A stretch of 64,000 nt of DNA, taken from assembly GCA_000349905.1 (NCBI GenBank), contig KB722742.1, forward strand, positions 441,097-505,096, written 5' to 3'. Origin of the DNA: Volvariella volvacea V23 (taxonomy: Eukaryota > Basidiomycota > Agaricomycetes > Agaricales > Pluteaceae). The position numbers were made by a program, and so were the translations under genes. The notes under the pieces were generated by a model. It did no database searches and was not told where the DNA came from. It saw only the letters and a list, made by a program, of their open reading frames with translations. Below, in pieces: positions 12,134-24,070 of this stretch (position 1 is its first letter; each line of letters starts with the position of its first letter).

Positions 12134-13244
12134 TCATGTCCCTGCTGATGGCCCAGCCCTTGTGACTGAGATAGGACTATCAAACATATATCCTCTAGTT
12201 CCCGCCGCTTCTGCTGTGTTGACGGTTAGTGGTAAAGCTGGTCTCTTGCCAGTATTCCTGGAGAGTGACGCGGGTAGAATGCTAGGCGACGGCAGTACCG
12301 ATGCCGTAGTAGCGATATCATGACTAAGTTGGGCTGATGCATGAACTGGAGTAGTTTCGGGAGAGACACCAATGGAATTATTCCTGGAGGTATTCGAAAA
12401 TTCAATCTTAGGTGCTTGCAGAGCATGGAAGTCCGTTAAAACACCGGCCAGGCTATCAAGCTCCATAGATTGAGATTAGTTAAAACGACTTGCCCTCATT
12501 CCGTAGTATACAAAGCACACCTTATTCATGATCTCCTGTATCGTTTCCTTCCGCCCCTCAAACTGGTCTGCCAGCTTTGCGAAATCCTGCTGTCTCGTAC
12601 GCTCCCTGACTTCCTCTTCATCAGGTTCGGCATCAACAGGTTCATCCATATCGTTGTCTATGACACTCCCACTTGGGCCCACGCTGGTCTTGCGATGTGG
12701 CCATACTGGCCCGGTCTTGTCACGCATTGGAAGCTTCCCTTTATCTTTCTTCACATCGCCTGCCCGGGCCCCTACACCCTCCATATCCATATGTAGCCTT
12801 GCAATTTCCTTTTGCAGCTCCAAAAGCCGTGAGAGATGGGACCAAAGCACCTCGTTATTTGGCTTGTCTTCGATGCTGCCTTTGGTGTTGGAATGTGGAA
12901 GGGGATCGCGGTGTCCTACATTGCTCCCATCATATGGATCATAAATAGGATCAGACTCTTTGGTTATACGGTTCGTGGAATTGGCTTGTGGAATTGGCAA
13001 GTTGTATGTGCCTTGTGCTCCATCGGGGACTGGGGATTCGGAGCTTGCGCCTTGGAGCTGAACGACGACTTCATCATGTGGATTGTTGAGACCAGAAAAC
13101 GCCTGCTGGAGTGATACATCTTTTTCATGATCATTCAATTTGACACCTGCATCTATGCGCTGAATGAGACGGACATAGCGGTGGAGATACTCGCGGTGGC
13201 AGACCTTTTGCGTTTGGCGGCTTGGTGAACCAGGAATTCAGCAT
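12134..13244 (-). CDS. Uncharacterised coiled-coil protein
   Basis: I do not recognise this gene. The proposed ATG at 13244 gives MLNSWFTKPPNAK, then a 52-nt intron into DAGVKLNDHEKDVSLQQAF. The middle is acidic and low in complexity. A helical stretch LSRLLELQKEIARLHMDMEG and a second, REREQ-like charged region ending ADQFEGRKETIQEIMNK, could form coiled coils. An intron then leads to LDSLAGVLTDFHALQAPKIEF and a serine/proline-rich tail. An alternative reading keeps the first intron as coding (HREYLHRYVRLIQRID) and would need another upstream exon. It lies between VTA1 and GNL1 on the same strand. It may be a structural or scaffold protein; no function is claimed. Confidence 0.6.
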
Positions 13245-13392
13245 GCTACTCTGTGACAGTCACAAATTATGATAGACAATCCAGGGCTGTAGCATCTCCA
13301 TGCAGAGCGGTCCTTCTTGCAAATGTCAGACAAATTGAATAGGATTAGAACATGCGGTGTCCTCTATCAGTGCAACAGGGTACAATGATAGC

Positions 13393-15485
13393 CTAATCCT
13401 CATCTGTCCCGTTACCATCATCCAGACTTAGTGCAGAAAACCGGCCCAGATGGCCAGAATCTACTTCCACGTCACTGGTGCTTAATCCTCCATCATCCGA
13501 CGACTCTGCACTTTCATCTAAATTGTCTTCTACTTCACTTTCATCCTCGCTGATCTCTTTCAACGTTTCGTGATTTGGTATCCAGATTCCTTTTCCGAAA
13601 TGGTGATTGACAGTTTCCGGATCTGCATCAGGGGGCCAAAATGCCCAGGGGATTCTGCCTTCTGCAAGTGCCCTCAAGACTGCTGGGCTTCAATGAACTA
13701 TCACAGGAGTAGAACAAAGGGTACATACTTGCATTCCCAGCCCTATGCATGTCTGGTCGGCCAGCCTTAGCTGTAACCCATCCCTTAGAGTTTGCATAGG
13801 CTGTGAGGATGTCGAGTGCCGTCCAGGCGGACCGTTTATTCTGCTCAGTTGCGCAACTGGGCTTCATACCTTCGCGCCAGGTCCTTTTATCTTCAACTTG
13901 AGGCAAAGAAGAACTCGAATGTGACAGATGTAGGACCTCCTCCAGCGGAAGCACCTGCGCAGCGTAGTAAATGCATGCGGGCACTGCTGAGACGTTTGAT
14001 ATGGGGAGGACTCCGGAAAGAACCTGGATGACAGTATAGCGGTGCACGCCAAGATAGGACTTAGGACGCACCTGGATTTCCATGGGAATAAAATTTGGCA
14101 TCACCAGCCCAGGACAATCCACTAAACGAATATCAGAAGTCCAGAAAAGTGTCTGGAAGTGTTTTGTCTGGAGATAATCAACAAGGGACTGGTGGAGGTA
14201 TGGAGTCCAACTGCTACCTTTCCAGGTGTTTTAGAAGCTCGTACACGCTGCGTACCGAACAATGCGTTAAGGAGGGATGATTTCCCAACATTTGGCTGGC
14301 CTATCTGGAGGAATGAGATTACCTTTCCAGCCAGCTCAAAGGGGCATACCAATCAGCCCAATCGTCAGGAAAGGTGGCTCCTCATCCTCCGTCAGGTTGA
14401 GCTCTTTGAAGTCAGCATCCAGAACCTTTCCAACCTGATCACCAACCGCAGCATATACTGAATCCCAGTGGATATCGCGTTTCACGGGGGGCTTCCATTT
14501 CGCGGCCCATGTAGGATTAGTCTTCACCTTCTCGGGAGGCTCAAGCAAGTCTGCATGAACTTCTCGTATGGCTTCGATGAGTCTATCCCGAAAGCATCGC
14601 GGCAAATGGGACTCAAAGCCCTTTGATTTCTGATGTCCAGGATTCGGACCCTTCGGGGCATAGGACTCAACTTGCACCACGCGAACCCCTGGGGATAAGG
14701 CTTGAAGATATCGCACCCAAGCATCTGCACAAGCCTGACCGGATATATCAACCTTTGTGAGAACCAGGATGACTCTACGCATATCAAGGTATGCACGGAG
14801 GGATGGAGGGAAATGCACGAGCGGGCAACGCGAGTCAAGCAGAACGAGGATTATTTGAGATATCTCGACGACCCGCCATCTGCGCTTGATTGCAGCGAGC
14901 GGCCACATAGAACATAATGATTACTTACAGTTGCCTCCAAACTTCCAAGTTGCGTTCATAATATGTATGGGAACGAGGCATGAGTTCTAAGGCACTCAGA
15001 GTTGCAGCAACACCTTGAATATGCTCCCCTTCGCGCCAGCGCTGAATAAAGCTGTCGACCTCACCCATCCACTTCTTGAAATACCCTTCCTCGTTACGCT
15101 CAACCTCCTTCTTCGTCATATCAAAGCGCCATTTTGGCCTCTTAGGACAAGCGAGTGTGCTAGATTCAGTAGGAATGTTGCTCAAGATGAGAGCATCCGA
15201 AGGTATTGGACGTCTCAGAAGCAAAGACGCAGTCAGGGACTTTGTCTCTTCTAGATAATGCTGGGGAAGAGTAAGAAAACGAGACTCTAGTCTTGTGGTG
15301 CGGGCATGGGTCGCATTCGCTGCGCCTACTGGGGCACCAGTAGGTCCTATCCGTCGTGCCTTCGGTCTGCGTTGGGGTGATCTCAGCGAGGGATCTGGTG
15401 GTGGAGCATCGCCGCGCTTTATAGCACGTTTTAACTGCGTTTCTGCTTTTTTCTGGCGGGTTGAGGTTGGTCGTTTACGAGGCAT
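13393..15485 (-). CDS. GNL1: GNL1-type circularly permuted GTPase (YRG/HSR1 family)
   Basis: P-loop GTPase of the YlqF/YawG family with permuted motif order, linked to ribosome biogenesis. It starts MPRKRPTSTRQKKAETQLK, matching the basic N-terminus of GNL1. G4 (TKVD, in LVLTKVDISG) comes before G1 (GQPNVGKSSLLNALFG), then G2/switch TPGK and G3 (DCPGLVMP). The C-terminus reads GRIPWAFWPPD and ends in an acidic tail of about 50 residues rich in D, E and S, as in GNL1. There are several short introns. It is divergent from NAN1 across only 149 bp. LSG1 and NUG1 are related alternatives, but the N-terminus and acidic tail favour GNL1. Confidence 0.85.
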
Positions 15486-15634
15486 CTGGAGAGGTGGATG
15501 GATGGGTGCTCGCTGGGCCTTCCGAGTCGTAGATTATCACGCAGCGATTTGTTTGTCCAAAGTTTGGTCGATTTTTTTCGCGCTTGATTTGCGAGCACCC
15601 GACTAGCTGATGCCTCAAAAGCAGCCCATTCAGT
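15486..15634. promoter_or_regulatory. Bidirectional GNL1/NAN1 promoter with perfect inverted 10-mer
   Basis: The whole 149-bp gap between two divergent start codons. GGGTGCTCGC at 15504-15513 and its exact reverse complement GCGAGCACCC at 15591-15600 sit 19 bp from the GNL1 ATG and 35 bp from the NAN1 ATG. They are therefore near-symmetric about the promoter centre, with a T-run (GATTTTTTTCG) between. The arrangement suggests one factor binding site per direction. Confidence 0.55.
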
Positions 15635-18600
15635 ATGGCTGCACACCCCCCCCATCCTTCTCGTAATCCCTCAGCACCATCAATACCAGAAGGCAATCCC
15701 CAAAAACACAAAGCAAAAGTTCCAACAAAATCTAAGGGGAAGGAAAGGGCACACTCCCCGCATCTCGCTGTGAATGGCGTCAGCAATGGGGGATCACTCA
15801 GTTCCAATCAAAACTTAACCTGGGATTGGTTATTTCTGACAGACCCGGCTGCTACCAGGGTTCCCCCTTTGTTCACTGACGATGGGAGGTATGTAATTAG
15901 TGCCCTCGTAAGCTTCGCATGATGCCTCAATCTGCGACCCTTAGCTATTTCTTCTCTCTAGCTGGTTCCACCGTCAAAATATACTCAGCGGAAACAGGCG
16001 TTGTCGTTTCTACCTTGACTGCGCCCCCACCGAGCAGCGATTCGAATGCCTCAGTGCTAACCTCTCTTGCGCTGAGCCCGCATAACCCTTTCCAGCTGAT
16101 CACCGGCTCCTTGGATGGGCGTATAACATTCTGGGACTTCGTGGAGGCAAATCTGCTTCGAGTCATAGATATTGCTCAACCAATACAGCATTTGTACGCA
16201 CACAAGGATGTCAAAGATTCCATTTTTGTCACCGTGTTGCGTCCTGCTAAGAAAGGCAGCACAGGTGCGTCGATCCTGTCGTGATTCATTCGCATCTATT
16301 CACCAGTCTTCCGTTAAGATATCAATGGTGCTGTTTTAAGGGTCAACATTGCCTCTTCGAAACCACTGGACATCCAAGCGATTGGCAAGGTCCGTCGGCC
16401 GGCGGGTCTCACTATTTCTGCAAATGGCCTCCATTTGGTAGCCATCGGGGGGCATACTGTTTATGTTGCGAAAATGTCTGCTCTAAGCTCTGGCTTTACT
16501 AAATTCGTATCTCCTGAACGGCTAACGTGTCTAGCTGTTCACCCAACCGAGGAGTATTTTGCCACAGGGGATGAAAAGGGAAACATTCGAATATGGTATT
16601 GCTTGAACGATCAACTACCAGCACATGTCCGTGGAGTGGAGAAACGAACAGCTACCACAAATCATCACTGGCACGCCCATGCCGTTTCATCCATTGCCTT
16701 TACTTCCAACGGAGCATATCTGATCAGCGGCGGTGAGGAAGCCGTCTTGGTGATCTGGCAACTACATACCGGGAGGAAGGAGTTTATCCCTAGAGTTGGC
16801 GCACCAATTAGCACTGTTAGCCTGCGTCGTGCTGGTGATATTGAAGAATATCTTCTCGGACTCTCGGACGCCACTTACATCTTTGTGAGTGCGGCTTCCC
16901 TCAAAATTTCCAGGAGCATTTCTCGTATTAAGTTAGGTGCGTATAGAATATATTCGATGATCGCAGACTCTTGATATTGAGATAGATTCTGCGGTATCTA
17001 CCACTCTTTTGCAATTGAGAAACGCGCCTCTGCCTCTGGCAGTTCATCATCTTACCTCAACGATTATTCTGCCCTCTTCGCATCCTTCTTCTCTTCAGAT
17101 CTACTCCCCAGCAACATCCACTCTAATATCCGAACTGGAAGTGTCACCTTCAAATCGTATTTCACGTCGTGACGAAAAGCCAATAGAGCCTGCTCGTATA
17201 GGTCATGTCGAAATATCGCCCGATGGTTCCTGGATGGCAACGGTAGACGTGCGTGAAGGCGACGAATCATTTCGTGGCGAGGTCTACCTCAAGTTTTGGA
17301 GCTGGGAACGAAACTCTAGCCAATGGGTTCTCAATACACGAATCGATCGTCCTCATGGCTTGAATAGGGTGACAGCAATGGCTTTCAGCCCATCTCATGG
17401 CAACAAACCTATGGAAATGGTTTCAACGGGTAACGACGGTACTCTTAAAATCTGGAGATTGCGTGAACGCGACGCTGAAGGTCGGTCTACAACCAATACT
17501 AACACTGATTTTGAAGTTGATGATTCAGTAGACTTTTGGATTGTCAAGTCAACTTTCCAGTTTCGTTCTGATACACCGATCACCGTATCGTGGTCGCCTG
17601 ATGCTTCTCTTCTAGCCGTACCAGCAGGCTCTCATGTAACCCTTTTGAATGCTCATGCAAATCGCATCGCTCGGAACCTGCCTTCCCCTGATGGCACCTC
17701 GATTCATTCCGCAACCTTCATCGGGCGCTCTGGTCGATTCGTTTTGGTGGCCACCTGTCGTACTTTAGCACTGTGGGATTTGGTTGCTCAAAACGGTATG
17801 TGCCCCTTCGACCCAGTGGAGTTCACCCTCATTCTCTACAGTTCGTTGGGATTGCACTACGATATCGCAAGTTTTACGGGTCTCAGCGCATCCAAAAAAT
17901 GACGAATTGGCAGTCTTCCACCACGATCACTCAGCTGTATCTAGTCAAATATCCATTTTTCGAACTTCCTCATCAACTCCAGTTAGCACCCACCTGGTAC
18001 CGTTCAACGTTCAGAGTATCTCAAGGTTCTTTTCTCCAAACACCTTCATTGGTATTACGGATGACTGGCGTGTCGTAACGTTTGGGGATAACCTAGAGGT
18101 GCCCCGGGGTGAAGGAGTAGTAGCACGTGGTCTATCATCCAACCAGATGACCAACACAAAAAGCTTGTTCCAAGATATTTTTGGTAGCACTGCGTTCTCG
18201 CAAAATTCTATTTCTGCGACATCTGGCTTGCCTATATCAAGACCTGTTACAGCGACAAGTGGCCGTCATCCCCTCGATGCCCCCGCACACCTGCTCCCAC
18301 CTTTGGAAACACTATATGACTCATTGATGGAAGGCTTTATACGTGTTCGCCTGGAGCCTGTTCCTTCGACGGTCGCTGTTGCTGAGGATGAAGGCGAGGA
18401 TGAAGCCATGGAGGATACTACAAACACTGCCTCACCGCAGGATACAATCTCTAGGACAGTTGACGAGGAGGAGATGCAAAGCCTGATCGCCCTTTTCCGA
18501 AGTCAAGCTATTAAGCGTAAGTCTTATGCTCGACGTTCCTTATGATAAGTATCAATAGTGCCTTTCATCCAGGACATCAAAATAGTGCAAATGGGAAGAC

Positions 18601-18757
18601 GAATAGCATTCCACGCACTGAAACGATAACCCCTCCTCTATCTCCACAAGTCCAGAAAAGGAAAACGCCTACATCGTCGTCAATAACTCAGGAAGCGCCT
18701 CCCTCCCCTCCCACCCCTGTGAGTATGGTAAACGGGAAAAAACGTAAAAAGGGCTAG
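15635..18757 (+). CDS. NAN1: SSU processome WD40 protein NAN1/UTP17 (WDR75-like)
   Basis: Component of the t-UTP/UtpA subcomplex, required for rDNA transcription and early 18S processing in the nucleolus. It has a basic, serine-rich N-terminus, then many WD40 blades, for example LITGSLDGRITFWDF, FATGDEKGNIRIWY, LISGGEEAVLVIWQL and MVSTGNDGTLKIWRL. The C-terminal block has LPPLETLYDSLMEGFI and QSLIALFRSQAIKR, then a short last exon ending in a basic KKRKKG tail. Splicing at AAGC/GTAAGT joins the last exon in frame. About eight short introns. Domain order and C-terminal motifs match WDR75. It shares a bidirectional promoter with GNL1, whose family also acts in ribosome assembly. Confidence 0.87.
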
Positions 18758-19328
18758 CCGTATAGAGCATTGGTTAGTCCATCTCATGACCCCCCTATCA
18801 TGTTAGTCTACCATGTCGCCTTTCACGCAATCATAACATGTCCATGTGTTACTATTTGCGACCATTACTTTCCAAGCTGTAGCGAGTTACAATATTCAGC
18901 CAAGACCATCGCATACCAATAGTAACAATACTACAATAGATCACGCCCACTTTGGACCGCCTGGTGAGAAGAATAGCCCGTCTGAGTACGTTAGGGCATG
19001 TGCATCCCAATACCGTTGACGAGAATCGATGCATCGAGTCAACACCTCATTAGTGACTCTTATAGTGAAGAACCTCGTCATGTATGGCAAGAATTAACCC
19101 TACAAGATGACTTGCTAATGAATGGTGTAGAGCATGCTGGCCGGCTGAACAGAGACTCCTAAGACAAACAGACAGATACATTGGGTTTTTTCCATATACA
19201 ACCACATTACTTATACAAGTTCTGACGTCAACTACAAGCATTTAGAATCGCATATCATATGATATAGGTACGTTTGAATCCACGAATTAATTTTATGTCC
19301 ATGCGAGGTTTATATCGTAAATGATCTA
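18758..19328. other. Convergent 3' region between NAN1 and an F-box gene
   Basis: About 570 bp of AT-rich sequence with no long open frame, RNA gene or repeat that I can support. Confidence 0.55.
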
Positions 19329-21098
19329 CTAGTGGAGTAACTGAATTTCCTCAGGTGAGCGGCTACCTGGGTCGAGACGTAGGCATTTTGAAACAGAATT
19401 GATCGTGGCTACCTGTTCGGCACGCACCCTATTCACGACAGACCCACCGAGGTAGACCCTGGAGAGAGGCTTCCCAAGCTGGGATCGTAGCACCGCGAAG
19501 TTGGTGATACAGTCGAGGTCGCCACTTTGGCACTCCAATATCTCTAATTTGGGAGCAAGCACGCTCCTTTCGGGCGTGTTGCCTTCCGTTGGGGTAACAC
19601 CGGCTGGTAACATCGGGACAAGGAAGATGTCAAAGAAGTTTTTGGGCAAATTACCAACCTTGAGCATACGTAGCTCGGGGGTGGATTGCAAGAACCGGAT
19701 CAATGGCACGACCAATTGCAGAGGGGTTCTGAGCTCCATGGTATACACGGTGAAAATTTTGAGGGCGGGGAACGCATTTTTCAAGAACGTGAAGAAAGGG
19801 CTATAGTCTTCACCGACGAAGTTCATGATGGTCAGATCAACGAGATTGGGCGCCTTGACCTGCGATACCACGTGAATAGCGTAGACCATGGACAAATCGC
19901 CAAGAATAAATATCTTCAAGCTCGGCAAGAGGATTGGGGCTTTCTTCAAAGGCTCTGACCATTGCGGGCCAGCACCGTCGAGGCATAGCTTGATCAACCC
20001 AGGGGAGTCTTTAAGGAATTGGCGGAAGCGATCAACACTTGGCGTCCTTTCAGTTGGGATTCGTCGAAGATCGAGTGTAGTTAAATTCCGGAGGTGTGTT
20101 TTCTTCCAGTCAATATTGACGCCATTTATGGAGATGTACACGAGACTTTCTACCCTGCGGCCACCAAACAGCGGAATAGGATCCCTCAGATCCGGATCCA
20201 CGTTTCTTTCTGCGTAAGGTAGCCCTGTGCGGTGGAGCTCGAACCTCTCAAACTTGAAGTCAACTCCCCTGTCCCCAGCTTGCCTCAATCTGTCTAGAAC
20301 AGTCCAAGCAGCCTCCCAAGATTCGACCACGACGATGAACATTCGGATTGTGGAGAGTTTAAGGAACAGCTTGTCAAGCAGAGAGGACATAATGCGACCA
20401 TTGATTGCGCAAGCCGGGGTGTCATTGATGCGAAGGTCTGTGGGGGCAAGGGCAGATCTATCGAACCAGGCGAGGGATCGTTCAAAATTAGGACCGTCTC
20501 GGAACCAGATGGCATTCCAAAGGGTTGGATCTCCCAAGGCCACGCTCCGCCAATGTCTTGATACCGCAGTGATATTCAATCGCCACCGAATGCCACTGGC
20601 AGGTTCGGGAGCAGACCAACAGACGAACCGAAGGATGTTGCACAAAATTTCAGGAGGCAAGCCTGAGACTCTAAATAGGCGGAAGTACGGAGTCCAGAAT
20701 GTGATGCGGGCGATGAATAGCTTCTTTTTGAGTGAGGTATCTGCCTTTGGTGTGGACGCATACTCATCTTCGAGTCTCAACAGAATGCTTCGACGCATTT
20801 CCGACTGTTCACGGAGGGGCCTGACTTCTTCCGGAGTCAGGGCATGCGGTATCCAATCGCGAACGACATATGCCGTATGGGCTCGCGACGCGTTATTGTA
20901 ATCCTCAGCCTTTGGTTCATTAGGGAGACTGATTGTAGGTCCTGTGTCCTCCTGCTCTAACTGTGTATCCTCCGGGTGCGACCAAAGTGGAGGACCTTTG
21001 CGACGCGGCTGGTGTAATTTCTGTGTGAGTATTACTCCAATAAGGCAGAGTACACCAATGCCAACCTGAACCGGAGATCCTGAATGCGCACGTTTCAT
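19329..21098 (-). CDS. Large F-box/LRR-like protein with N-terminal membrane anchor
   Basis: Single exon of 589 residues. Residues about 9-27 (VQVGIGVLCLIGVILTQKL) form a hydrophobic helix followed by basic residues, a signal-anchor pattern. A mixed linker follows. An F-box-like segment around residues 145-200 reads GLPPEILCNILRFVCW then WRLNITAVSRHWRSVALGDPTLW, the common mushroom F-box form. The remainder has irregular leucine-rich segments (LRNLTTLDLRRIP, LPSLKIFILGDL, LKIFTVYTMEL). F-box proteins normally recruit substrates to SCF ubiquitin ligases; the partner is unknown. The family is expanded in agaricomycetes and usually lacks a membrane segment. Convergent with NAN1. Confidence 0.8.
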   Translation of the reverse strand: MKRAHSGSPVQVGIGVLCLIGVILTQKLHQPRRKGPPLWSHPEDTQLEQEDTGPTISLPNEPKAEDYNNASRAHTAYVVRDWIPHALTPEEVRPLREQSEMRRSILLRLEDEYASTPKADTSLKKKLFIARITFWTPYFRLFRVSGLPPEILCNILRFVCWSAPEPASGIRWRLNITAVSRHWRSVALGDPTLWNAIWFRDGPNFERSLAWFDRSALAPTDLRINDTPACAINGRIMSSLLDKLFLKLSTIRMFIVVVESWEAAWTVLDRLRQAGDRGVDFKFERFELHRTGLPYAERNVDPDLRDPIPLFGGRRVESLVYISINGVNIDWKKTHLRNLTTLDLRRIPTERTPSVDRFRQFLKDSPGLIKLCLDGAGPQWSEPLKKAPILLPSLKIFILGDLSMVYAIHVVSQVKAPNLVDLTIMNFVGEDYSPFFTFLKNAFPALKIFTVYTMELRTPLQLVVPLIRFLQSTPELRMLKVGNLPKNFFDIFLVPMLPAGVTPTEGNTPERSVLAPKLEILECQSGDLDCITNFAVLRSQLGKPLSRVYLGGSVVNRVRAEQVATINSVSKCLRLDPGSRSPEEIQLLH

Positions 21099-22263
21099 GG
21101 CAATGATGGCAAATGAAAATTAGGCAACCGGGTGGGAGAGTATGGTATGACCAATATAATAACCCCAAAGGTGACAGAAGCGCGTGAGAGGGTGGCGATG
21201 AGTTTGTGGGTCCTTGTGAATCGTGGTTGGTGAGTGTCATTAGGAAAAGTGGATAGAATTCGTACAATGGATGGTGAGCACGTCTGGGAGAACGACGGAG
21301 AATGGAAAGGGGGTCCGTTCGCAACGATAACAGAATCGATGGGCGCCTCTTATAACCTCGATGTCAGTCAAAGCGTTTGTTTGGCACATAAACGCTAGCA
21401 CCCACAAGACCAAATTAATCGTACAACAACAATTACCTTCTCCAGCCTTTTTCTAGCGATTCAGTCTGTATTTCCTTGGTTTTGCGACCTTTAGTGAGTC
21501 TGTGGTTTTATTCTGTGTAGCTGCCGCGTGCGGGTGTGGCAAGTGGTGCTCGTTGCAGGGGAAAGATGGGAGGCGTCCGTTTTCCCTCACCTCGCCCACA
21601 TTTTATATCTTTCTGCTATCGTTTCATTATTCGCCAGAATAATTGACCTTGGTCGTGATTATACTTAATTCAAGGCCTCGAATGACGCGCTTAACAACGA
21701 CTGTAATATAAGTCAAAGGTAGCACGCCTAGTCGGGCAGCTCCGCTAGCAACCCCATTTTCGTCTTGTCACCGTCGGATAAACTCGGTCATCCGCCGAAG
21801 ACAAAGCAACATCCTGGTCCCCCAACTGGACTATCGCTAGGGAGGATGTCATTTCCTTGTGGGGTTGATGGACCATTTGCTTACGCGTAGGAATACACCC
21901 CCACGCCAATATACTGGTATTTGTAGGTCATCACGGCTAGCTACTTGGTCAATTGGGGTAGCATGTATTGGTGCTAGACGTATGTATAGTGTCGCTAACT
22001 TTCAATATGGCCAACAAAGCAAGAACGTTCGGCATCTTCCGCGAACACGTTTAATGAGGGTCAAAATGACCTCAACTCATGATGGTAACACGAGTTCAGT
22101 CAAAGGAGCGTCCATATGGATGACGAAATAACACCGTTTGATTAGAGCATACAAAAGCAGCAATGGTACATAGCGCCGCAAAACTAGCGGATAAAGCATC
22201 ACTTAGCATCATATCAATGACGATGCCAAGTCGGACATGAATCGATTTGCACCATTAAAGATT
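21099..22263. other. Gene-poor stretch upstream of the F-box gene
   Basis: About 1.16 kb. I see no supported coding frame, tRNA, repeat array or mobile element. It contains the F-box gene promoter and the 3' region of the PB1-domain gene. Confidence 0.5.
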
Positions 22264-23822
22264 TCAAAAACTCCTGTTCCTCTGTGCGGCTTCACTAAAG
22301 CAATGCTCAATGACGCGCGAAGCTATCTCATCCTCGGACAGTGCATTATCTGAGCGTAGAAGGTCTCGTACGAGCTCTCGATAGTCTTCAGCAGGAAGAC
22401 CGAACTAGCAAGAGCATTAGTTGTTGTGTGACCGTTGAATTACTGTACGCACCCCCAAGAGTCGGTTGACAACTTGCTCTTCCGCCAGAGCAGCATGTTC
22501 GGGATGGGGGCGCGAGGTATGCGTATCGTGGGGTGGGACAGGTCCCACGAATGAATACTCGCCCTGGGGGTTCCTCGCAATGCCCGCTATATCGTTTGAC
22601 ACCGAAGGAGTACTGAAGGTTAATATAGGTCAGTAAAGTGATTTAATGATATTCGCAGTAATAAGCCTACTGTTCTTGGTTCTGATTCTCCTTCTGCTTG
22701 CGTCGTTGTTCCTTATACTTTTCCCTCTCAGCCTTGTAATATGACTTGGCTGCCCTGAGTTTAGCTTTGCTCTCTGAGGCCGACGGACTGCCGATGTTGG
22801 AAGTGGGAAGGACATCATCAGTAGTATGCCGTCGGAGGGGCACTGTGAATGTCTGGGGAGAGTGGTGAGAGAGTGTTGCTGATCGAGGAGTGGCAGCTAC
22901 ATGTGGTGGAAGTGAGGACGAGGACGGGAAATTAGCAAACGAGGGTGGTATGAAAGTGGTACGACGATCAGCATCGTCTCCCGATTGCAGGTTATTGGTT
23001 GTATTCTGCTGAGGATTCTGTGGGGTAGCTCCAATAGCTTGAGAGAAACCGCGAAAGAGGCCATCGAAGGCATAGGCAATTCTGTGATGGCCTTCGGCTT
23101 CAGCGGTACGCTGGAACTGTTCGGCCATTCTTGCAGTGTTCTGTGCCAGCTGCTCGGCAGAGTGGGCAATGGACTCGCGCTGTGCAGCCCAATAAACTCC
23201 CTGCGCGGAATTCTGGACTAGGTTTCTGAATGCCTCCCCCAACTCCGGATGAGAGGTGATAGCTGTGTTGAACATCGCAAGGAAGTCGCCGAAGTCTCGG
23301 ATGAACGATGGGTGGGACTGTGGTGCAGAACGGTCTCCTGCCAAAGGGAATTCAGGAAGAGGAGGGTCATCCACCGCTTCGGGTACGTTGGTTGATGCTC
23401 CGGCCTCATCCTTCTTGTCCTGCGGTCTCAACTCCGGCTGCGCTCCTTCATCTGTGTTGAGCGACGAAGTGTCAAGCCCCTGTAAGGCATCGCGAACCTG
23501 ACCGGGTGACCTGCCGGGCATAGACTCTGTCATGCCGGGGGTGGAAGTGTATAGCTACGTCACGGGCCGATAAATCTTTGATGAGAAAGCTGATAGTTTG
23601 GTCGGATGGATGAGAGTCATAAAAATCATCTAGTTCTGCCTGAGAGTTCAGTGTAATTTCGTCGCCCTCTGGATCTGTGTATGCCACTCCGATGCGTTGA
23701 ATGGGAAGAGAGTAAAGCTCGGATAGTCTGGTGGCTAATGCAGCCCATGAAGGGCGCTCCGGAAACTTGATTCGTCGCTTCTGGCCATTAGCTTCAGTGA
23801 GTTTAAAGTCGATTTGAGGCAT
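22264..23822 (-). CDS. PB1-domain protein with conserved C-terminal helix block
   Basis: The ATG at 23822 starts MPQIDFKLTEANGQKRRIKF. Residues 1-85 form a PB1 domain: basic KRRIKFPERPSW, then YTDPEGDEITLNSQAELDDF, the acidic OPCA motif, so it can act as both type I and type II partner. After a likely 61-nt intron (GTAGCT...GTCAG) comes a low-complexity region, then a helical section with FGDFLAMFNTAITSHPELGE and many Ala/Gln heptad-like positions. A basic coiled coil KAKLRAAKSYYKAEREKYKE follows. Two further introns give the end, FGLPAEDYRELVRDLLRS to EAAQRNRSF. It may be a scaffold in signalling or selective autophagy (inference). A TATATAAG box lies about 40 bp upstream. Confidence 0.72.
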
Positions 23823-23858
23823 GATGAGTGTTGGGGGTTTAGGTTGAGACAGTCCCAA

Positions 23859-23870
23859 TGGACTTATATA
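23859..23870 (-). promoter_or_regulatory. TATA box of the PB1-domain gene
   Basis: On the minus strand GAGGTATATAAGTCC lies about 40 bp before the ATG at 23822. Its distance and match support a TATA box. This also argues that the ATG at 23822 is the start, not an upstream one. Confidence 0.5.
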
Positions 23871-24070
23871 CCTCGATTGGCTGCGGATCCGCATGTTTGT
23901 GCACAGCAGTGGTGTTGCCTTGTTAGGATATGATTCAATATTCACATGCCTACCGGCTCAGTGACTGTGCATCAACTCCAGCTCCATTCTCGAGCAAAGT
24001 TATGATGTATAATCTTTACAATAACACATACGAGTCCACCAGAACCCATAAATATCCCAAGATCAGATGT

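Noticed and set aside
20227..20901. Long plus-strand frame opposite the F-box gene
   Set aside because: Shadow of an intronless coding exon; the minus strand has recognisable F-box and leucine-rich features.
23540..23590. A 37-nt intron in the PB1 gene
   Set aside because: It would work in frame but is shorter than the other introns here; a 61-nt intron ending GGTCAG also fits and is preferred.
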